This document shows positions 17,593-25,438 of a DNA stretch of 64,000 bases, piece after piece (the stretch's first letter is position 1; each line of letters opens with the position of its first letter). The position numbers and the translations under genes were made by a program. Source of the DNA: JAJRZL01 sp964557855 (lineage in GTDB: Bacteria; Zixibacteria; MSB-5A5; GN15; FEB-12); NCBI GenBank assembly GCA_964557855.1, contig CAZLBP010000005.1:81102-145101 (forward strand). Direction: 5' to 3'. The notes below the pieces were generated by a model. It was not told the origin of the DNA. It saw nothing but the letters and a program-made list of their open reading frames with translations, and did not search any database.

Positions 17593-18783
17593 TCAGGCCA
17601 GTTCGATCGCCATGGCCACGGCATTGCCGCCGCCGAGGCAGAGAGTCGCCAGGCCGGTCTTCAGGCCACGGTCCTTGAGGGCGTATATCAATGTTGTCAG
17701 GACGCGTGCGCCGGAGGCGCCGATCGGATGCCCGAGAGCCACCGCACCGCCGTGGACATTGACTCGATCCCAATCCCACTTGAGCTCTTTGCCGTCCGCC
17801 AATGCCTGGGCCGAAAAAGCTTCGTTCGCTTCGATCAGGTCCCAGTGGTTGATATCGACATTCATCTTCTTCATCAGTTTCCGGACGGCGAAGATGGGGG
17901 AGAAGAAGAGCTCTTCGGGCGGGGTGCCGGCGACGGAATAGTCTATTATTTTGGCCAGCGGCTCAAGCCGCTTGTCCTTCATGTATTTTTCGGACACGAC
18001 CACCGTGCAGGCGCTGCCGTCATTCAGGCCGGGGGCGTTCCCGGCGGTAACGGTACCGTCCTTTTCGAAGGCCGGGCGGAGCTTGGCGAGCATTTCCATC
18101 GAGATCTTCGGGCGCGGACCTTCGTCTTTCTTAAATACCGCCGGATCGCCTTTCCGTTGCGGGATTTCGATGGGGAAGATCTCTGCGTCGAATTTCCCGG
18201 CTTCCCAGGCCGCTAAGGCTTTATGGTGCGAGTTGTAGGCGAACTCGTCCTGCTCTTCGCGGGTGATGTTGGCCTTCTTGCGGGTGAGTTCGGCGGCGCT
18301 GCCCATGTGGAAGTTGTTGAAGCTGTCCCAGAGACCGTCGGAAATCATAAGATCTACCATCTTCTGGTGACCGAATTTGACACCGGTCTTGGCGCCGAAA
18401 ACCGCGAGTGGTGTTTGCGACATGGACTCCATGCCGCCGGCGACTATGACGTCCTGGTCCCCGGCGCGAATCGATTGAGCGGCCAGCATTACGGCTTTCA
18501 GGCCCGAACCGCATACCTTGTTAATAGTCATGGCGGCCGCCTGAGGTGGAATGCCGCCGTGGATGGCGGCCTGGCGGGCGGGCGCCTGGTTGGAGCCGCC
18601 CTGAACTACCTGTCCCATAATAACTTCCTCGACGTCAGCAACATCGACACCGGCGCGTTTAACGGCTTCCTTGACAGCGTGGGCGCCAAGCTGAGGAGCC
18701 GGAATAGAACCCAACCCGCCGTGCAGGACCCCGATAGCGCTTCGGCAGGCGGAGATGATATACGCGTCATTTCGCTCAGCCAT
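17593..18783 (-). CDS. Acetyl-CoA C-acetyltransferase (thiolase)
   Basis: A 396-residue thiolase of normal length. The nucleophilic cysteine lies in NKVCGSGLKAVMLAA, the active-site His in NVHGGAVALGHPIGASGARV, and the second cysteine in LCLGGGNAVAMA. The enzyme condenses or cleaves acyl-CoA and acetyl-CoA at the end of beta-oxidation, or forms acetoacetyl-CoA in the synthetic direction. A GGAGGTTT site precedes the ATG. It is the first gene of the minus-strand cluster with the hydroxyacyl-CoA dehydrogenase and two acyl-CoA dehydrogenases. Confidence 0.97.
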   Translation of the reverse strand: MAERNDAYIISACRSAIGVLHGGLGSIPAPQLGAHAVKEAVKRAGVDVADVEEVIMGQVVQGGSNQAPARQAAIHGGIPPQAAAMTINKVCGSGLKAVMLAAQSIRAGDQDVIVAGGMESMSQTPLAVFGAKTGVKFGHQKMVDLMISDGLWDSFNNFHMGSAAELTRKKANITREEQDEFAYNSHHKALAAWEAGKFDAEIFPIEIPQRKGDPAVFKKDEGPRPKISMEMLAKLRPAFEKDGTVTAGNAPGLNDGSACTVVVSEKYMKDKRLEPLAKIIDYSVAGTPPEELFFSPIFAVRKLMKKMNVDINHWDLIEANEAFSAQALADGKELKWDWDRVNVHGGAVALGHPIGASGARVLTTLIYALKDRGLKTGLATLCLGGGNAVAMAIELA

Positions 18784-18829
18784 ATCTTAAACCTCCAGAT
18801 AATTAGAACTTCAGTACTACCAAGGTTGT

Positions 18830-18858
18830 TATATAAACAATTTTGGGATGACACACAA
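18830..18858 (-). promoter_or_regulatory. Possible promoter of the thiolase cluster
   Basis: On the minus strand TTGTGT and TATATA are separated by 17 bases. The -35 is poor (three of six), so this is a tentative assignment. Confidence 0.35.
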
Positions 18859-19021
18859 GTGAAGGAATTCACAAAATCGATCTCGTGTTAACGGATTTTT
18901 AATGTTTTTTTTATTGACTTCAATATTGAATTTGTCGTTTCTAGCGGGCGAAATGAAGAAAGTTGATGTAAGAAAACGTTTTGAACCTTATTAACCTCAA
19001 ATCCTTTCATGGAGGAAACAC

Positions 19022-19591
19022 ATGTTGAAACGTCTAACGATTCTCACTCTCGCATTCTTGCTGGTGCTGTCCACCGCAAGTTTTGCCAAAGACATGACCG
19101 GCAAGTGGGGACTTGGATACTTCAATTCCAATGCCCCGGTGGGTGTCCGCTTCTGGGCTACGCCGGTAGTCGGTGTGGATATTGGTGTTGGTTTCAACGG
19201 TACGGAAGTGGCCGAACGTGACACTACGACTGGCTTACCGACAGGTGAAACGACTACAGCTACGAGCTTTTGGGTTGAAGCCGGTATTCCGTACGTAGTA
19301 TTCCCGGGAGACAGAGCCAACTTTATGGTGCGTCCCGGTCTGGTCTTCGCCAGTCTTGACGACCGTTCATTCTCGATGGGAACTGGTGTGCTAGACGACA
19401 CCTGGACGGAGGTCCGGGTCTCGCTGACACTGGCCGGTGAAGTGTTCTTTGGTGAGCATTTCTCACTGGAAGCGGGACACGGAATCAATGTCCAGTTGCT
19501 GAGCCCCCCGGGTGACGGCGATTCTCAGACGAATTTCAGCACCTTCGGCGCCAGCGTTTCACACCTGGGCTTTCATTACTACTTCAAGTAG
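19022..19591 (+). CDS. Probable outer-membrane beta-barrel protein
   Basis: A 189-residue protein with a clear signal peptide (LTILTLAFLLVLSTASFA). The mature part alternates hydrophobic and polar residues (VGVDIGVGFNGTEVA, AGIPYVVFPGDRANFMVRPG) and ends in HLGFHYYFK, consistent with a small outer-membrane barrel. A GGAGG site lies before the ATG. It is the first of three consecutive small barrel-like proteins on the plus strand. Its own terminator follows, so it is transcribed alone. Ligand or function cannot be read. Confidence 0.85.
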   Translation: MLKRLTILTLAFLLVLSTASFAKDMTGKWGLGYFNSNAPVGVRFWATPVVGVDIGVGFNGTEVAERDTTTGLPTGETTTATSFWVEAGIPYVVFPGDRANFMVRPGLVFASLDDRSFSMGTGVLDDTWTEVRVSLTLAGEVFFGEHFSLEAGHGINVQLLSPPGDGDSQTNFSTFGASVSHLGFHYYFK

Positions 19592-19623
19592 TCGTCGACT
19601 GTTTTAGATTCGAGAATTCACCA

Positions 19624-19654
19624 CAGGCAGGAACCTGATTCCTGCCTGTTTTTT
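19624..19654 (+). terminator. Rho-independent terminator
   Basis: A perfect 10-bp stem (CAGGCAGGAA/TTCCTGCCTG), 5-base loop and six T residues, 32 bases after the stop codon. Confidence 0.9.
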
Positions 19655-19789
19655 GTTGACGTTGGCCGTTCTGGGGGCACATTCCAATCAAGTATTCGGG
19701 CAAATGGGTTTAGCAAACTGAGTTAATGTTTTGATTTTGGCAGTTCTCCTTTGTGTGGTTGTCGGATCTGGAAGTATGGAGGTATGATG

Positions 19790-20350
19790 ATGAGAGGCCG
19801 ATGGTTTGTCTTAGCTGCCGTGGTGTTCATGACCGTATCGGTAAGTGCCGCGGACAGTCCCGTCGATGCCGGGAGTATGGTATTGAGTGGGACGGCGTTT
19901 TATCAGAATCAGTCCGGAGATTTGTACGAGAATTACCGGGGCGATGATTTGCAGACCATTACGGTAGCGCCGGGCTTTGGGTATTTTGTGTCGCCGGGAG
20001 TGTTCCTCGGGGGAGAGTTAGCGGTTGTCAGCATCTCCCGAGGTGGCTCCAGTTTAACCAATGCCTACATTGTACCTCAACTGGGCTACTACTTCAATTC
20101 CGCGACAACCGGCGCCGATGTTAAAGGACGAGCGTATCCATACGCGAAAGCGATCGTTGGCATCGGCACGATTAGTAACGGTGATTCCGAGACTCAGACA
20201 CTTGTCGGCGCCAAGCTCGGCTCGGTATTCATGTTGTCCAACACGATTGCAGCCGATGTCGGGTTACAGGTGCAGAGAGAGTTCATTTCGGACTATTCGG
20301 GAACGACCATCTGGATTGGGGTAGGAATTACTGCGTTCTTATGGGATTGA
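19790..20350 (+). CDS. Probable outer-membrane beta-barrel protein
   Basis: Three consecutive ATG codons occur at 19784, 19787 and 19790. The GGAGG at 19778-19782 best fits the third, giving 186 residues; an upstream in-frame start is unlikely. The signal peptide is RWFVLAAVVFMTVSVSA. The mature protein has a repeated Gly/aromatic pattern (APGFGYFVSPGVFLGGELAV, VPQLGYYFNS) and ends IGVGITAFLWD, as in small porin-like or OmpA-barrel-like proteins. It is similar in size and style to both neighbours, but sequence identity is low. Function unknown. Confidence 0.85.
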   Translation: MRGRWFVLAAVVFMTVSVSAADSPVDAGSMVLSGTAFYQNQSGDLYENYRGDDLQTITVAPGFGYFVSPGVFLGGELAVVSISRGGSSLTNAYIVPQLGYYFNSATTGADVKGRAYPYAKAIVGIGTISNGDSETQTLVGAKLGSVFMLSNTIAADVGLQVQREFISDYSGTTIWIGVGITAFLWD

Positions 20351-20522
20351 GGCGTGCCTCCTGATTCACTGAGCCCGCATCGGTCCCAATCGTCTGGATG
20401 GGTCAAGTAGTCAAGTAGGGCACAAACTGTATTCGGCAACCCCAGTTTTAACTTGCCTCTCGACCCTGGATTCACCTACACTTCAAGTAAACAAGTCTTA
20501 CACTACCACAGGAGAACTGTAA

Positions 20523-21131
20523 ATGCGAATACGAGTACTACTTCCGTTAATTATTTTGATCGTAACGACGAGCGGCGTATGGTCGCAAATCCCCTCGAAG
20601 CCGTTTAATATCTACGCCGGGGGAGGTATCACGATTCCGACCAAGCCGAGCGAGTTCAATGACAATTATAACCTCGGCTATCATGGGTTTGCCGGGCTGG
20701 GGCTGTTTGTAGCGCCGATGATTCAGGCGGTGGGAAAGATCGGCCTGCACAGCTCTACGCGCGATTTCGATGACTTCGTTGATCCCAACGCCGATGGCGG
20801 CGATTTCACGGCCCTGACCTTTGGTGTTGACGCGCGCCTGGCGATCGGAGCGCCGGTTGTGCCGATAAAACCGTTCGGCTTCGCCGGAATAGGCATGTCG
20901 AATATCAAGAGAAGCGACATCGAGCCGAGTGTGGAATTCGTCACTGAACCGCCCAACCTTGAGTCCATCACCGAGACGAAGTTCTATTACAATATCGGGG
21001 CCGGTCTTGAGTTCAAGGTGGGACCGGGCTTCACGTTCTTTGTTCAGGGGGCGTATATCGGGATATCTTCCGGTGATATTTCCGATGAAGCGATTGGGCT
21101 CTTTCCGGTATCGGTGGGCTTGAAGTTGTAG
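20523..21131 (+). CDS. Probable outer-membrane beta-barrel protein
   Basis: A 202-residue protein with a signal peptide (LLPLIILIVTTSGVWSQ) and an outer-membrane-barrel-like mature part. It contains GLGLFVAPMIQAVGKIG, FYYNIGAGLEFKVGPGFTFF and a C-terminus FPVSVGLKL, a typical last-strand pattern. AGGAGA precedes the ATG. Third of three barrel-like proteins in a row. The predicted location is the outer membrane; the transported or bound substrate is not apparent. Confidence 0.85.
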   Translation: MRIRVLLPLIILIVTTSGVWSQIPSKPFNIYAGGGITIPTKPSEFNDNYNLGYHGFAGLGLFVAPMIQAVGKIGLHSSTRDFDDFVDPNADGGDFTALTFGVDARLAIGAPVVPIKPFGFAGIGMSNIKRSDIEPSVEFVTEPPNLESITETKFYYNIGAGLEFKVGPGFTFFVQGAYIGISSGDISDEAIGLFPVSVGLKL

Positions 21132-21136
21132 GGGGA

Positions 21137-21160
21137 GGTGTCGAAACCCGAAAGGGGCGT
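21137..21160 (+). repeat. REP-like element, shortened copy
   Basis: TGTCGAAACCCGAAAGGGGC shares its first half with the elements at 14138 and 21645. It lies between the convergent barrel gene and nrdR. Confidence 0.4.
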
Positions 21161-21165
21161 CCGAC

Positions 21166-21618
21166 TTACTTATCCAGCATCTTCTTGATTTCTTCGAGGA
21201 ATTCGGCCGTGTCCTGGAACTTGCGGTAGACCGAGGCGAAGCGGACGTAAGCAATATCATCCACTTCTCGTAGCTGGGCCATGACCAGGGCGCCGATATC
21301 GTGGCTCTTGATTTCGTTGCGGCCGCGCTTGTTGATTTCGGCCTCGATATCGTCGACCATGGACTTGATCTTCTCGCTGGAGACGGGCAGTTTGTTGCAG
21401 GACAGTTTGATGCCATGCTCGATTTTCGTGCGGTCGAACGGTTCCCGACGGTCGTCGGACTTGAGCACGGTCAGTTGCTGGTGTTCGATGTATTCATAGG
21501 TGGTGAAGCGGTGCTTACATTCGAGACACTCCCGCCGACGGCGAATGGCGCGGCCGTCCTGCGAGGGCCGGCTGTCGACGACCTTGTCTTCCTCATGTCC
21601 GCATTGGGGGCATTTCAT
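21166..21618 (-). CDS. nrdR: Transcriptional repressor NrdR
   Basis: A 150-residue protein with the N-terminal zinc ribbon (MKCPQCGHEEDKVVDSRPS, then CLECKHRFTTYE) and an ATP-cone domain (VLKSDDRREPFDRTKIEHGI). NrdR senses ATP/dATP and represses ribonucleotide reductase genes. I place the start at the ATG at 21618 because it begins exactly at the zinc ribbon; the 20 extra codons available upstream come from a REP-like repeat. No nrd gene is in the window, so its targets lie elsewhere. Confidence 0.96.
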   Translation of the reverse strand: MKCPQCGHEEDKVVDSRPSQDGRAIRRRRECLECKHRFTTYEYIEHQQLTVLKSDDRREPFDRTKIEHGIKLSCNKLPVSSEKIKSMVDDIEAEINKRGRNEIKSHDIGALVMAQLREVDDIAYVRFASVYRKFQDTAEFLEEIKKMLDK

Positions 21619-21644
21619 GGTCTGGTCATGACACGGGCGCTGTC

Positions 21645-21687
21645 TTGTAGGTCGAAATCCCGCTTCGGGTTTCGACATTTTCGTAGG
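21645..21687 (-). repeat. REP-like element, copy 2
   Basis: An inverted copy of the element at 14138-14180, immediately 5' of nrdR. A further inverted repeat (GGGTTTC ... GGAACCC) lies between it and cutA. Confidence 0.55.
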
Positions 21688-21808
21688 TCGAGTTCGGAGG
21701 CCGCTTTAGCGGACGAATAACCCGACGTCTTCTTTTCATCGGTGCCGGGTTTCTCACTGGCTGCGCCAGGCTCGGAACCCGACCGACAATTGGCCCATCT
21801 ATCGATCA

Positions 21809-22129
21809 CTACCCGCCGGTCTCCCGCTTAATCCAATCCACATACTCCGAAAGTCCCTCTGAAAGCGGCAGCGAGATGATCTCCGGTACGTCGTACGGAT
21901 GATTCTCCAGCACCCACAACCGCATCGCTTCGAACTTCTGAGCGGTTGTCTTCACGATCAACAGCGCCTCTTCATCGAACTCCACCTTGTCTTCCCAGCG
22001 GAAATACGACTGAATATGCGGCACGATATTAACACACGCCGCCAGGCGGTTCTCCACCAAACCCCGAGCGAGGTTTTTGGCCTCGTCCCGGGGCAAGGAT
22101 ACAAAGACGACACGAATGTCTTGCGTCAC
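21809..22129 (-). CDS. cutA: CutA1 divalent-cation tolerance-type protein
   Basis: A 106-residue protein of the CutA1 family. Signature features are the N-terminal VFVSLPRDEAKNLARGLVEN, the LAACVNIVPHIQSYFRWEDKVE core, and the C-terminal HPYDVPEIISLPLSEGLSEY. CutA1 forms stable trimers; copper binding and tolerance have been proposed, but the role is not settled. The start codon overlaps the stop of the upstream thiamine-binding-like gene (ATGA), indicating translational coupling. Cytoplasmic; normal length. Confidence 0.95.
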   Translation of the reverse strand: MTQDIRVVFVSLPRDEAKNLARGLVENRLAACVNIVPHIQSYFRWEDKVEFDEEALLIVKTTAQKFEAMRLWVLENHPYDVPEIISLPLSEGLSEYVDWIKRETGG

Positions 22130-22437
22130 TTCTTCACCTCATGTCCGAGTTTTTGCTCCACTGATGCTACCTTGCCGGTCAAACGATCCTCGGCGTCCTT
22201 GCGATCATCCATGGTGAGCACCATGTAAATCCGCTCATGACCGAGTTCGCGCAGCTTCTGCCGGGCTTTACCCAGCGTGGCCATGACCGGCTCCCAGTCC
22301 CCTTCGATTATTGTGGACATCGAAGTAAGCTTATAGGACAAGCCGGACCGGTCGATTATGTCAACAACTTTGGCCACGTCTTCTGAGACCGATGCGACCC
22401 CTTTGCTGGTTGGAAACATGGATACTTGAAAGATCAT
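22126..22437 (-). CDS. MTH1187/YqgV-type thiamine-binding-like protein
   Basis: A 103-residue protein of the MTH1187 family (DUF77, ferredoxin-like fold). Motifs are MFPTSKGVASVSEDVAKVVD, GLSYKLTSMSTIIEGDW and the C-terminal ERIYMVLTMDDRKD. The ATG at 22437 is chosen because AGGAGG lies 6 bases upstream; an in-frame upstream start lacks this. Members have been reported to bind thiamine or similar ligands. It sits between glyA and cutA, overlapping cutA by 4 bases. A link to the thiamine pyrophosphokinase at 54 kb is possible but unproven. Confidence 0.88.
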   Translation of the reverse strand: MIFQVSMFPTSKGVASVSEDVAKVVDIIDRSGLSYKLTSMSTIIEGDWEPVMATLGKARQKLRELGHERIYMVLTMDDRKDAEDRLTGKVASVEQKLGHEVKK

Positions 22438-22479
22438 ATTAACCTCCTGTCTGGTTCGGGGTTTGACGTTGTGGCGCAA

Positions 22480-23724
22480 CTAGGCATCATACGGCAACGG
22501 AAACCTCTCACACAATGCGGCGACTTCTTTCGATATCTCTTCCAGGACATCGTCTTGGCGGCGGTTCGTGATGCCGCGATCGATAAAATGCGCGATCATT
22601 TTCATTTCTTCGGGACCCATACCGCGCGTGGTGACGGCGGGCGTGCCGATGCGGATGCCGGATGTTACGAAAGGTTTCTCCGGATCGAACGGGACCGTGT
22701 TCTTGTTGACCGTAATGCCGGCTTTGTCGAGCGCCGTCTCGACCTTCTTGCCGGTCACTTTGGGAATGTCTATAAACGAGACCAGCATCAGGTGGGTGTC
22801 GGTGCCACCGGAGACCAGTTTATGGCCCTTGTTTTTCAGCTCCTCCGCGAGGATGGCGGCGTTTTCCACGATGCGCTTCTGATAGGCCTTGAATTCGTCG
22901 GTCATGGCTTCCTTGAACGCTACCGCCTTGGCCGCAATAATGTGCATCAACGGCCCCCCCTGGATGCCGGGCATGACCATCCGGTCGAGATCGGCCGCGT
23001 ACTTCTCCTTGCACATAATAATGCCACCCCTCGGACCGCGAAGAGTCTTGTGCGTGGTCGAAGTTACAAAGTCGGCGTACGGAATGGGGGAAGGGTGGAC
23101 GCCGGCGGCTATCAGGCCGGCGATGTGAGCGATGTCGACCATCATGTATGCCCCGCAGGCATTGCAGGCCTCACGGATCTTCTCGAAATCCAGTGTTCGG
23201 GGGTAAGCCGAGGCGCCGGATACAATCATTTTGGGTTTAACTTCTTTGGCCTTTTTGATCAGATCGTCATAGTCGATAATTTCGGTTTCTTTGTCCACTT
23301 GGTAGCCCTCGAAATCGAACAGGAAGCCGGAGAAATTGATCGGGTGGCCGTGGGTCAGGTGACCGCCGTGGCTCAGATCGAGGCCCATAACCTTGTCACC
23401 CGGCTTAAGGACCGCGAAATACACCGCCATATTGGCCTGCGAGCCGGCATGAGGTTGGACATTGGCGTGCTCGCAGCCGAAGAGCTGCTTGAGGCGCTCG
23501 CGCGCCAGATCTTCGGCAACATCGACGAATTCGCAGCCCCCGTAATAGCGTTTACCGGGGTAACCTTCGGCGTACTTATTGGTCATGACGCCGCCGCAGG
23601 CCTCCAGTACGGCGCGGGAGGTGAAGTTTTCGGAGGCAATCAGCTCGAGTTTATTCTGCTGACGGTTGGTCTCGCCGACTATAGCGTCATAAATCTCAGG
23701 ATCTGTTTCTTTCAGGTACGACAT
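22480..23724 (-). CDS. glyA: Serine hydroxymethyltransferase
   Basis: A 414-residue PLP enzyme that interconverts serine and glycine with tetrahydrofolate. Conserved segments include LIASENFTSRAVLEA, NKYAEGYPGKRYYGGCE, DLSHGGHLTHG and the PLP-lysine site FVTSTTHKTLRGPRGG. I use the ATG at 23724 (MSYLKETDPEIYDAI), preceded by GGAGTG; a start 13 codons upstream has no family support. It heads a minus-strand unit with the thiamine-binding-like gene and cutA. Confidence 0.97.
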   Translation of the reverse strand: MSYLKETDPEIYDAIVGETNRQQNKLELIASENFTSRAVLEACGGVMTNKYAEGYPGKRYYGGCEFVDVAEDLARERLKQLFGCEHANVQPHAGSQANMAVYFAVLKPGDKVMGLDLSHGGHLTHGHPINFSGFLFDFEGYQVDKETEIIDYDDLIKKAKEVKPKMIVSGASAYPRTLDFEKIREACNACGAYMMVDIAHIAGLIAAGVHPSPIPYADFVTSTTHKTLRGPRGGIIMCKEKYAADLDRMVMPGIQGGPLMHIIAAKAVAFKEAMTDEFKAYQKRIVENAAILAEELKNKGHKLVSGGTDTHLMLVSFIDIPKVTGKKVETALDKAGITVNKNTVPFDPEKPFVTSGIRIGTPAVTTRGMGPEEMKMIAHFIDRGITNRRQDDVLEEISKEVAALCERFPLPYDA

Positions 23725-23838
23725 GACAACACTCCAGTTCTTCTTTACTAAAAATAAGAACACAAGTTAGTGAAAATTGTTTGGCGGGTCAACCGGGGGA
23801 TTGCGGTTAATGGAATCAGGGGTAGGGTTTTATGGCAG

Positions 23839-23867
23839 TTGACAAATCGTCCGGGCGGGGATAAATT
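23839..23867 (+). promoter_or_regulatory. Promoter of tRNA-Gly
   Basis: TTGACA at 23839-23844, a 17-base spacer and TAAATT at 23862-23867. The predicted start is about 13 bases before the tRNA. Confidence 0.7.
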
Positions 23868-23886
23868 GGGAGCATAAGTTGTATAA

Positions 23887-23958
23887 GCGGGCGTAATTCA
23901 GTGGTAGAATGCAAGCTTCCCAAGCTTGACGCCGTGGGTTCGAGTCCCATCGCCCGCT
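23887..23958 (+). tRNA. tRNA-Gly (anticodon CCC)
   Basis: The 7-bp acceptor stem (GCGGGCG/CGCCCGC) pairs perfectly. The anticodon arm is CAAGC-TTCCCAA-GCTTG, giving anticodon CCC for GGG codons, and the T-arm contains GGTTCGAGTCC. The discriminator is T and CCA is not encoded. The radical-SAM gene starts 20 bases downstream. Confidence 0.95.
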
Positions 23959-23977
23959 GTTATTATGTGAGTTAGAT

Positions 23978-25438
23978 ATGAAGATTATTGATATAGACCC
24001 ATCTTCACCCCTGTTCGGATACGTCCGCCCCGGCTTTTCGGTCGTGGCGGTCAACGGCGAGCAGGTGCAGGATACGATCGATTTTCGGTACAAGATTGCC
24101 GAGGAACGCGTCAATATCCGCTTCGCCGATCAGCGCGGTGAGGAACTGGAGTTCGATTTCGACGAAGTCGATGCGGCCGATCTGGGGATAACGCTCGATG
24201 ACAGCAAGGTCAAAATGTGCAAGTGCGACTGCATCTTCTGCTTCGTGCGGCAGCAGCCCAAAGGGATGCGGCGGGCGCTGTATATCAAGGACGAGGATTA
24301 CCGGCTGTCGTTTACGCACGGCAATTTCATCACGTTGTCGAATATGACCAAGCCGGACCTGGATCGTATTATCAACCAGCGTCTGTCCCCGATGTATGTT
24401 TCGGTTCATGCGACCGATGATACTCTGCGCCGATGTATGCTGCGCAACGAAAAGCTGGCGCCGATTGTGCCACAGTTGAAGTATCTCGGTGATAACGGTA
24501 TTACGATACACACGCAAGTGGTGCTGTGTCCGGGAATCAATGACGGCCCGCAACTGGTCAAGACCGTTACCGATCTGGCAGCGTTGTATCCTTCAATTGA
24601 AACCCTGGCAGTGGTGCCGGTTGGCTTGACGAAATACCGCGAGGATCTGGCAAAACTGCGGACATACACGGTTGAGGAAGCGCGGGATGTTATTTCGTAT
24701 GTCGAAAAGCAGCAGAAGGAATATCTGCAGGTCCACGGCACTCGTTTCGTCTGGCCCGCCGACGAGTTCTATGTAATCGCCGGTAACGGTTTCCCGAGGT
24801 TGAACACGTATGAGGAGATGAACCAGTTCGAGAACGGGGTAGGGATGGTGCGGGAGTTCATTACGTCGTTCAATCGGCGCCGCTCACGACTGAAGAATCT
24901 CAATCTGGATTGCCATACTGATCAAGCGGACGTTCCGACGGTTCCTGCTCCTGCCGGAGGCGGGAGTGTGAACCGGCGGTTCGAAGGAGAAATGGCCGGC
25001 AGTCTGGAGCGCCAGGTCACAATCGGTGCTTCGCGCCAATCAGGACCTGTCGCAACATCAAAGTGGAGAGTGTCGGGGAATCGGGGCAAGCGCGCCCTGT
25101 TCCTCACCGGCTACTCCGCCGCCCCGTTTCTGCGAAAGTACATTCTGCCCTACGTGCGCGAAGAACTGGGGCTTACGCTCGACATTCAACCCGTTACCAA
25201 CCGTTTCTGGGGTGAGTCGGTCACCGTATCAGGTCTGCTGACCGGTCAGGATATGTTGCGCGAAGCACGGAAGCGGATCGATGACTATGATACGCTCGTG
25301 TTGCCGCCCAACTGCCTGAATCAGGATGATCTGTTCCTCGATAATCTGACTCTGGATCAATTCCGCTCCGTTCTCGGCAAAGACGTTCAGGTCGGCCAGT
25401 ACGACTGTGCCGCCACCCTCCGTTCGGCTTTCTCATGA
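23978..25438 (+). CDS. DUF512-family radical-SAM protein with PDZ-like N-terminus
   Basis: A 486-residue protein with the order PDZ-like domain (1-70), radical-SAM core and DUF512 C-terminus. The 4Fe-4S ligands are the CxxxCxxC of Cys81, Cys85 and Cys88 within CKCDCIFCFV, followed by the family motif QQPKGMR. LSPMYVSVHATD and TQVVLCPGINDG are typical. Residues of about 300-370 form a low-complexity insertion rich in Ser, Gly, Arg and Pro that I do not expect in relatives. The stop codon overlaps the start of der (ATGA), an association I recall from many Firmicutes. The family's reaction is unknown. Confidence 0.93.
   Translation: MKIIDIDPSSPLFGYVRPGFSVVAVNGEQVQDTIDFRYKIAEERVNIRFADQRGEELEFDFDEVDAADLGITLDDSKVKMCKCDCIFCFVRQQPKGMRRALYIKDEDYRLSFTHGNFITLSNMTKPDLDRIINQRLSPMYVSVHATDDTLRRCMLRNEKLAPIVPQLKYLGDNGITIHTQVVLCPGINDGPQLVKTVTDLAALYPSIETLAVVPVGLTKYREDLAKLRTYTVEEARDVISYVEKQQKEYLQVHGTRFVWPADEFYVIAGNGFPRLNTYEEMNQFENGVGMVREFITSFNRRRSRLKNLNLDCHTDQADVPTVPAPAGGGSVNRRFEGEMAGSLERQVTIGASRQSGPVATSKWRVSGNRGKRALFLTGYSAAPFLRKYILPYVREELGLTLDIQPVTNRFWGESVTVSGLLTGQDMLREARKRIDDYDTLVLPPNCLNQDDLFLDNLTLDQFRSVLGKDVQVGQYDCAATLRSAFS

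Noticed and set aside
22426..23751. A 441-codon plus-strand frame opposite glyA
   Set aside because: Antisense to a complete glyA with all active-site motifs.
23830..24114. A 94-codon minus-strand frame containing RWDSNPRRQAW
   Set aside because: The central part is antisense tRNA-Gly; such WDSNPR-type peptides are common artefacts.
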